Shown in pieces: positions 58,409 to 64,000 of a stretch of 64,000 nt of DNA. The notes beneath the pieces were generated by a model, which saw only the letters and a list, made by a program, of their open reading frames with translations, was not told where the DNA came from and ran no database searches. Both the position numbers and the translations under genes were made by a program. Position 1 is the stretch's first letter; the number at the start of each line of letters is the position of its first letter. The DNA is from Gnetum montanum (Eukaryota > Streptophyta > Gnetopsida > Gnetales > Gnetaceae). Location of the stretch: the NCBI GenBank assembly GCA_015680685.1, contig MNCI01002331.1, forward strand, positions 407,264 to 471,263. Direction: 5' to 3'.

Positions 58409-60069
58409 ATGACCAAGGCACCACCAGTAATAGTGATTTGAATAGTTATGACCCACAAGAAGATTGGAACATCAAGGGTGCCACCAAAGAAGAGGTCTAG
58501 GGGATGCTCTACTAGCAATCCAAGCACCTATGATCCATAGTTCAGATCTGCCAATGACTAGCACTATTTTGAGGTAACTCAAACTGTTAATATCATTTCT
58601 AAGCATTCTATATCCTTTCCTCTACATAGGCAACAAAATTTGATGAGTTATTTTCAAGTTTTTAACTATGCTACTTTCATTGTTATGGATTTCTTGGTTC
58701 CCGAAGTTCTTATTAGAGAATTCTTTTGTAACATTGTTATTACTAATGTTGTTGTTGGGGTGTTTACATCTATGGTTGGGGGTCTTGTAATTGATGCATC
58801 TTCCCAAGTTATGAATGTACTTCTTGGGATTTCTAGTGTGGATGTATTTTGGGTTTCCATTCATTCTATGAATGATATTTTTATGAATGGTATAATTTCC
58901 ATCACACATGATGAGTTCTATGATGTCATGTTTGGAAATTCAATGTCGTTTGGTAGAGGTAGAGTTTATAGAAATAGGATGTCTCTAGATGCTTCCACCT
59001 TATCCCTTGTTCTATATAACATTATTATAAAATGGAAAAGTTATAACTATTTGTTACTACCACAAGCTTTGGTTCTCTGCTACCTACTTATAGGATAGGC
59101 ACTAGACTTGGGCCATACTCTCTATGGTGATATATTAACCATGTTCAGCAAAGAGAGGTTCTTAGGCACCCTCATCTCATTAGCCCATTAATCTATCATA
59201 GAGGTGTTCCCATTCTAGAGATTCCTTTGCTAAAAAAACAAGAGGAGCCTTGGGTAGTATGTAGAGAAGAGGAGCTCCTCACATGTAGATGAAGCAAAAC
59301 CCAACACTAGGGCCACCTCCATCATAGAAGAAGAGAGCATCAACATCATCCAAGGCCTCTTCTCAATTGAGAAGGTCCAAATCTACTAGTGAATAGATGA
59401 GATGTTCCCTAAAGAAGCTACTATAGCCATTTGCTCATATTTTTGGGATGATTAGCAGGAATCTCTCTTACTTGCATAAGAGAATGGATGCTATTGGAGT
59501 ACCACTTTCTCCTAATGAATATAAATTTGAGGAGATCATCACTCATTTCATCTCAAATAGTGAGGAGGACATTCCTACTCCATCAAGACACTCTACAAAA
59601 ACTAGATCCTCTTAGTCCTATAACTTAGAAAATAAGTCTAATTTTGAAGAGCCTGATGCACCATCGCCACATGTCCAAGGGGAACATCCTGATCCCATGC
59701 AACATGGCACTAGCCTTCATTAGGATAATGTCCCTAGATAATTTGAGAAGTAGGCCATGGAGAGCATCTTTGGAATTGAGTCCCAATGGAGACATACAAC
59801 TAACATCACTTATCAGAGGAAGGGTGTTTCCTCATCCTCTCAGTAGACTCCAACTCAACCAGATCCACCAACTTCATCTCATTTTTGAGTGAAGCTTTGT
59901 CCATGAAGGATTCCTATCCAAATCCCTTCATTAGATGATGATGATGAGTCTCACATGTCTAGTGCTAGTACCAAAAGCAATGATGAGGAGGAGTTGACAT
60001 ACGGACTGTCTAAAGCTACAATTGCTTTAGATGATGAGGACTCCAATGATGTTATAGAGGTTAGTGGTT
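58409..60069 (+). pseudogene. Second ORF of the copia-like element, plant-transposon-domain-like
   Basis: The frame starts at ATG 58409 (MTKAPPVIVI...) with a basic VPPKKRSRG stretch. After three early stops it is open from 58640 to 59098 (MDFLVPEVLIREFFCNIVI, then GGLVIDASSQVMNVLLGI). The REF(F/Y)xN and V.G..I..(S/T)...(I/V)...LGI blocks recall the putative plant transposon protein domain seen in extra ORFs of plant LTR elements (from memory). After 59098 the frame continues with frameshifts through an acidic, Ser-rich tail, ending at a TAG after NDVIEVSG. Function is unknown, and it is downstream of gag where pol would be expected. Confidence 0.55.
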
Positions 60070-60515
60070 AGGGTTCTTAGATTATCCCTCCTTTTTGATG
60101 ATGTACAAAAGGAGGAAGAGAGTTTTTTATGATGACTTGGACAATTTGATACATATGTGTTTTTGATGTGGATTTGCACATATGTAGTTTTTATACATGT
60201 TGAGGACATTTCAGTGGTTGTATTGTATGGATAGTTTGTGGATGGAAAATTTCTGAGTAATTGTATTAGTAGTTTTTGGGATGGAAAGATGTTGGTTATC
60301 ATGATCATATATTTATGCATTTTTTGGAGACAAGTTTTTCCTTTGCATAGTATAGTTTCATGCAATCTTTACCTTATGCCTTGAACTTTAGAGCCATTAT
60401 CCTAGTAATAACCTTGGCTACCATTAGAATTTATATGTCTTAAATATTTTTTAATGATTATCGTTATTTTTTATTAGTTTATTGACTCACCCATTTTCTT
60501 AATTTTTGGTCATCA

Positions 60516-60531
60516 CCAAAAAGGAAGAGAT
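60516..60531 (+). other. Polypurine tract of the copia-like element
   Basis: CCAAAAAGGAAGAGAT lies immediately before TGTTGAACTTTTGG, the presumed LTR start. Confidence 0.6.
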
Positions 60532-61252
60532 TGTTGAACTTTTGGTATGTCAAAACCTTTTAAAAATTGAGAACATGGAATGTGATGCTTTTGCAGGGCA
60601 TGAAGGAGAGCTCAAAGAATGACATGTACAAAGAGATCTCAAAGTGGAGACTACAAGGACTTAAGAGAACATGGATGAGTATAAAGATGTCTAAGTGGAG
60701 AGTACAAGGACTCAAGGAAGCATGGATGAGTAAGAAGACTACAAGCTAAAAGAAGATGCTCCAATGATCGAGAAGAAGCTAAATCAACAAGAGGAAGCCT
60801 AAGGAACCAAAGTTCAAAAGCTGAGAAGACATCTCCATAGAGATGTCTCCCCAGAATTAAAGTCAATTCTAGAGAGACATCCAAATCTCAAAGGAGACGT
60901 CTACACTAGCTGTTAGATAGTCATTGCATGAATTTTGAGGTGATTTTAGAAACTTTGAGGCTATAAGAAGACTTTATTCTCTTGGGTATTAGGCAAGTGC
61001 TCTGCATGAATTTTCACTATTAAAGTAATCATTATATATTGTACTTGTGTACTTCATTTGTAAAATCATTTGCTTGATTAATTGTAATTGTGCTTCAAAG
61101 TATAAGAATCAGTAATTTAAGTTACATTCTTTTCTTGTGATTTTGTTTCTCTCTTGTAGCCCTGCTAGGGTTGATATGCTTTCTATGAGAAGGCATCTTA
61201 ATTGAGCTTATCAAGATCCTATGAGATTGAGTATTTATGTATCATCAAAACA
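60532..61252 (+). repeat. 3' LTR of the copia-like element
   Basis: Bounded by the polypurine tract and a likely CATCAAAACA end, 721 bases. It contains TGTTGAACTTTTGG, which is typical of plant copia LTR starts, the AGACATCT/AGATGTCT motifs also seen at 58.1-58.3 kb, and a tandem ~57-bp duplication (GGAGACTACAAGGACTTAAG / GGAGAGTACAAGGACTCAAG). The right end is inferred, because no partner LTR is present. Confidence 0.55.
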
Positions 61253-61309
61253 ATTTAAAGAAAAACTCAATTTGTAAAGGCTGTGGGATCCTTAAAACTA
61301 CATTCTAAG

Positions 61310-62144
61310 TGATGAGCAATGAGGTACCCCTATGCCCAACCATATGAATCACAAGCATTGATGCATGATCTAGTTGAATTCCATGTACTTCATTGTTTCC
61401 AATGCACTAACCCTTTAGAAAGTAAATCTAGCCTTAAGGTCAATTGTTATCTTCCCAATTACACTTGTGACATTCATTAGTATGGTTAAATGTAACTAAG
61501 GCATTCAATTTGGATCATTTTTTATGTTTTATAGTCAGGTGCTTGAAACGTAGATAAATAGAAATTTAATTAACTAATTAACTAATCCTAACATAAGTAT
61601 CCACTGCCAAGCGACCAAGCACTATGCTACTAGGCATACCAAGCAATAACGCTATTGGGATTACCAAGCGAATACGTGTTACACTCGAAGCAGTCATACT
61701 TATGTATTTAATCTATCTAGCTAAATTACTTTATTAACTCATTTGCTGGAAGATATTTGCAAAATAATTGAAAAAAATTAACAAATAATTGAAAACATTA
61801 AATGCATAAATGAAATAGCTAATTTATCCAAAGTTCTACAAGGTTTATTAAAAATCTTATCTTTATTACCACACATACTATCATGCTCAGGTACAATAAT
61901 GCTTGAATAAAGATTCATACACTCGATGATTCTTATTGCAAGTACTCAGGGAAAAAATTCTAACTATTGTATCAAAAAAATGCAAGAGCTTTGTTGCTAC
62001 TAAAATCTAGATTACCATAAATGTGGCTAGTAGGCACATATTTATAGGTGATAGATAGACACTGTGTCAATGAGGCCTTGTCGATGTAGGGTGAGATGCA
62101 TCAACAAGGCCTCATCAATGTAGCCAACCAATGATGACTAATCA
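61310..62144 (-). repeat. 3' LTR of a third A/B-family copy
   Basis: In plus-strand view it runs from TGATGAGCAATGAGGTACCCC to ATGACTAATCA, 835 bases. Blocks shared with the A/B LTRs include CAACCATATGAAT, GGTTACCAAG-like segments and CTTGAATAAAGAT. Its upper end is followed by TACCCCCATGATTGAGTGAA, the same polypurine-tract complement as in B, so this is a 3' LTR and the element continues to the right. Confidence 0.8.
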
Positions 62145-62660
62145 TACCCCCATGATTGAGTGAAAACTCATCCTTGAGTTCTTTTACAAAATTATGAAGG
62201 TATGGGATTATTGATTGACTTTTTCTGCAACAAAAAGAACTGATTGAATTTAAAAAAAATGGAATGCCTAGGTGTACAGATCAACACATTACAAAAATGG
62301 TGGTGTTTAGGACACAAAATTGAACACCATGATACAACTCTTCAAAAAATTGGACAACATGTTACTTGATTTTGTGAAGCTTGTTGGAGAAGATTGAGCA
62401 ATCCCAGGCAATGGTGGTTCCTGAGGCCTTAAGAGACCTTCACCGACTTCATGCACTGGCGATGGTTGAGGTGGCTACAATTGTTCTACTCCTGCTACAA
62501 CTTCAGGCAAGAGGTGGAAAGCATCCAACAATGCTTTCATGTTCTTGTTGGCGCATTTAGCCATTGTATGGAACAGAGACATGAGATGGTTGAGATGTTC
62601 TGAAATATTACAATACAAATATTTGAAATGGCAAGATGTGATTGGGAAAGGTATTGGTTT
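62145..62660 (-). pseudogene. ORF2 end of the third A/B-family copy
   Basis: The minus-strand translation gives MAKCANKNMKALLDAFHLLP then VVAGVEQL and a Pro-rich end, ahead of the conserved pre-PPT block. The position relative to the LTR matches ORF2 of element B. The upstream part is not recognised, and where the element ends is not clear. Confidence 0.4.
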
Positions 62661-63339
62661 CTATCATTTTTTTTAAATAAAGAAGAAGAAGAGAAAGAGA
62701 TGGAAATCACTATGGGGATTTTAATGAATTCTCCCGTAAAAAGATAAGCATAAATCTTAGCCCTGTTCCAAAGGGGAGATGTTGATTTCTTTTGGGACAC
62801 ATCGCACAAATTAAACAGAAAATCAGAATTTTTCACCATGGTATGAGTGCAAGGTACCAAGGCATCGCGCCTCTGGGAAGAACACAATTTTCACAGGCAT
62901 TTTGCAGGTCACAATTCAGGGCAACGGTGCAGCAGTGCAGACCACGATCGGAGGCAATGACGGAGAGGGCGGTAGAGACATCAGCGCGACATTATTCATG
63001 CAGAGAAAAGAAAAACGCTGTTGCGGAAGTCATCAAAAAAAATAGAGGAAAAGAAAGGGACAGACATCAGCATTTTGTTTTTTGTTGGGCAGCAAAACAT
63101 AAGCAATGTTGACCACCTCTGTGATAGGTGAACAGGGCCACAAAAACCCCCTCATGCGTTGCCAAACCCTGCTGGATTCTGTGCTTTTTTGAAACCCTCG
63201 CCGTTCTAAAAACAAAAAGAAGAAGCTTTGCCGTAGCGAGAGGAGCCCTAAGATTTACACATCATCACAAACTGCGTGGTACAAATGGCACAATATTTTC
63301 GGGTAGTTGTAGGCCTGTGAACGCATTTCAAAAGGTGTT
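62661..63339. other. GC-richer interval, unresolved
   Basis: Higher GC than the surroundings. It includes a plus-strand GAAACCCTCGCCGTTC block that looks like plant 5' UTR sequence, and short overlapping ORFs on both strands. I cannot tell whether it belongs to the third A/B copy, a captured fragment or a host gene edge. Confidence 0.3.
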
Positions 63340-63600
63340 CTAGGCAGTAAAAATAAACAACAACAAATCGGCAATCACCAGTTTATCCGCCCTGGAACCT
63401 GCAATCAAAAAAGATATAACCATGCCCGATGCTAATGCCTTTGATACGGCGACGTTTCCTGACATGGCGGCTAAGCCTTCTCCTATGCCGACAGTTGCTG
63501 GTAACGATTTTTGGTATGTTGAATCAGTTGCAGGTTCGGTGGCTTCGCCTTCGGGTTCGTCTTTCAGGTCGTTCCGAATTTTAGCTACAATTATCGGGAT
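63340..63600 (-). other. Unresolved ORF pair, possible exon
   Basis: The minus strand has a frame with NDLKDEPEGEATEPATDSTY, then GLAAMSGNVAVSKALASGMV and a hydrophobic end, stopping at a TAG at 63340. It is preceded by a good acceptor-like TTTTTTGCATCCCGATAATTGTAG. The plus strand has an equally long frame (63422-63691, MPDANAFDTATFPDMAAKPS...). Both look protein-like and only one can be real. The family is not recognised. The tail 63700-64000 is AT-rich with nothing seen. Confidence 0.35.
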
Positions 63601-64000
63601 GCAAAAAATTAAATTAACTACCACTACCACCAATAAGGTGGAGATTATATTATATTTCTATTACAAAATCGTAAAGCTTAGTGGCACTTAGAATTTAAAA
63701 TTTAAATTAGATTAGATTAGGGATCTAAACAAAGTACATAATACAATACATATAGTGTGGAGCCCTATTTTAGAAAAACTTGCTTTAAAATATTATTATA
63801 TATAATTCATTACCTATTAAAAATTTGCCATATTGATTATCCCATTTAAAGTCACATTAAAGTTAGCATAAAATGCTCCTCATTTTATGTATACTTCCTA
63901 ACTTCCTAAATCACATAATTTTCTCCTAGCTTATTGGACAAGTAATCCTCTGATTGGTTAGTCAAATTACTTAAGAGAGAAGATAGGAGAGATATTTTTG

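Overview
This looks like intergenic DNA from a large-genome seed plant. I find no intact host gene, rRNA or bacterial feature. Almost everything is decayed LTR retrotransposon, plus one Helitron-type gene, one MITE-like palindrome and a tRNA-like relic. Pol III boxes, spliceosomal introns, plant-type Ty3/gypsy (Athila and Tat) and Ty1/copia coding relics, and many C-to-T type stop codons all fit a plant nuclear repeat region. The large elements and heavy decay make a gymnosperm plausible, but that is inference.

Layout. 1-125 is the tail of a Tat-type LTR lying in an older antisense Athila-like element (126 to about 6.85 kb: INT, RNase H, RT, PR, gag, PBS, LTR). 7.47-9.23 kb is an antisense Tat pol relic, followed by a repeat-bearing stretch. 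11703-23966 is element A (+ strand, LTR-gag-ORF2-LTR, no pol). Element B (15140-21625, - strand), a second copy of the same family, has jumped into A and left a near-perfect 5-bp target duplication. 24.0-25.0 kb is another antisense Tat RT relic. 25-31.4 kb is mostly featureless AT-rich DNA with one decayed reading frame and a tRNA-like unit. 31477-31949 is a long palindrome, and 32155-37509 is a spliced, broken Helitron Rep-helicase gene on the minus strand.

38290-56659 is the most interesting object: an 18.4-kb Tat-lineage element D. It has both LTRs, a near-perfect 5-bp target duplication, leader tandem repeats, gag, PR, RT, two RNase H domains and INT. Between PR and RT it carries a 4.1-kb antisense gene (45301-49358). 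I can trace eight exons and seven GT-AG introns, and the reading phase carries across most junctions. One exon resembles the FCP1/NIF HAD-phosphatase domain. A shared ~30-bp motif occurs on both sides of this gene and again after INT.

D sits inside an older LTR, which itself abuts a pol-less copia-like element (56889-61252: gag relic, second ORF, 3' LTR). 61310 onward is another antisense copy of the A/B family. The last kilobase holds an unresolved GC-richer segment with overlapping ORFs on both strands.

The copies carrying gag and ORF2 but no pol (A, B, and probably the 61-kb copy) would need enzymes supplied in trans. The Athila-like element at the left end shares their primer-binding-site type and gag style and is a candidate relative of such a donor.
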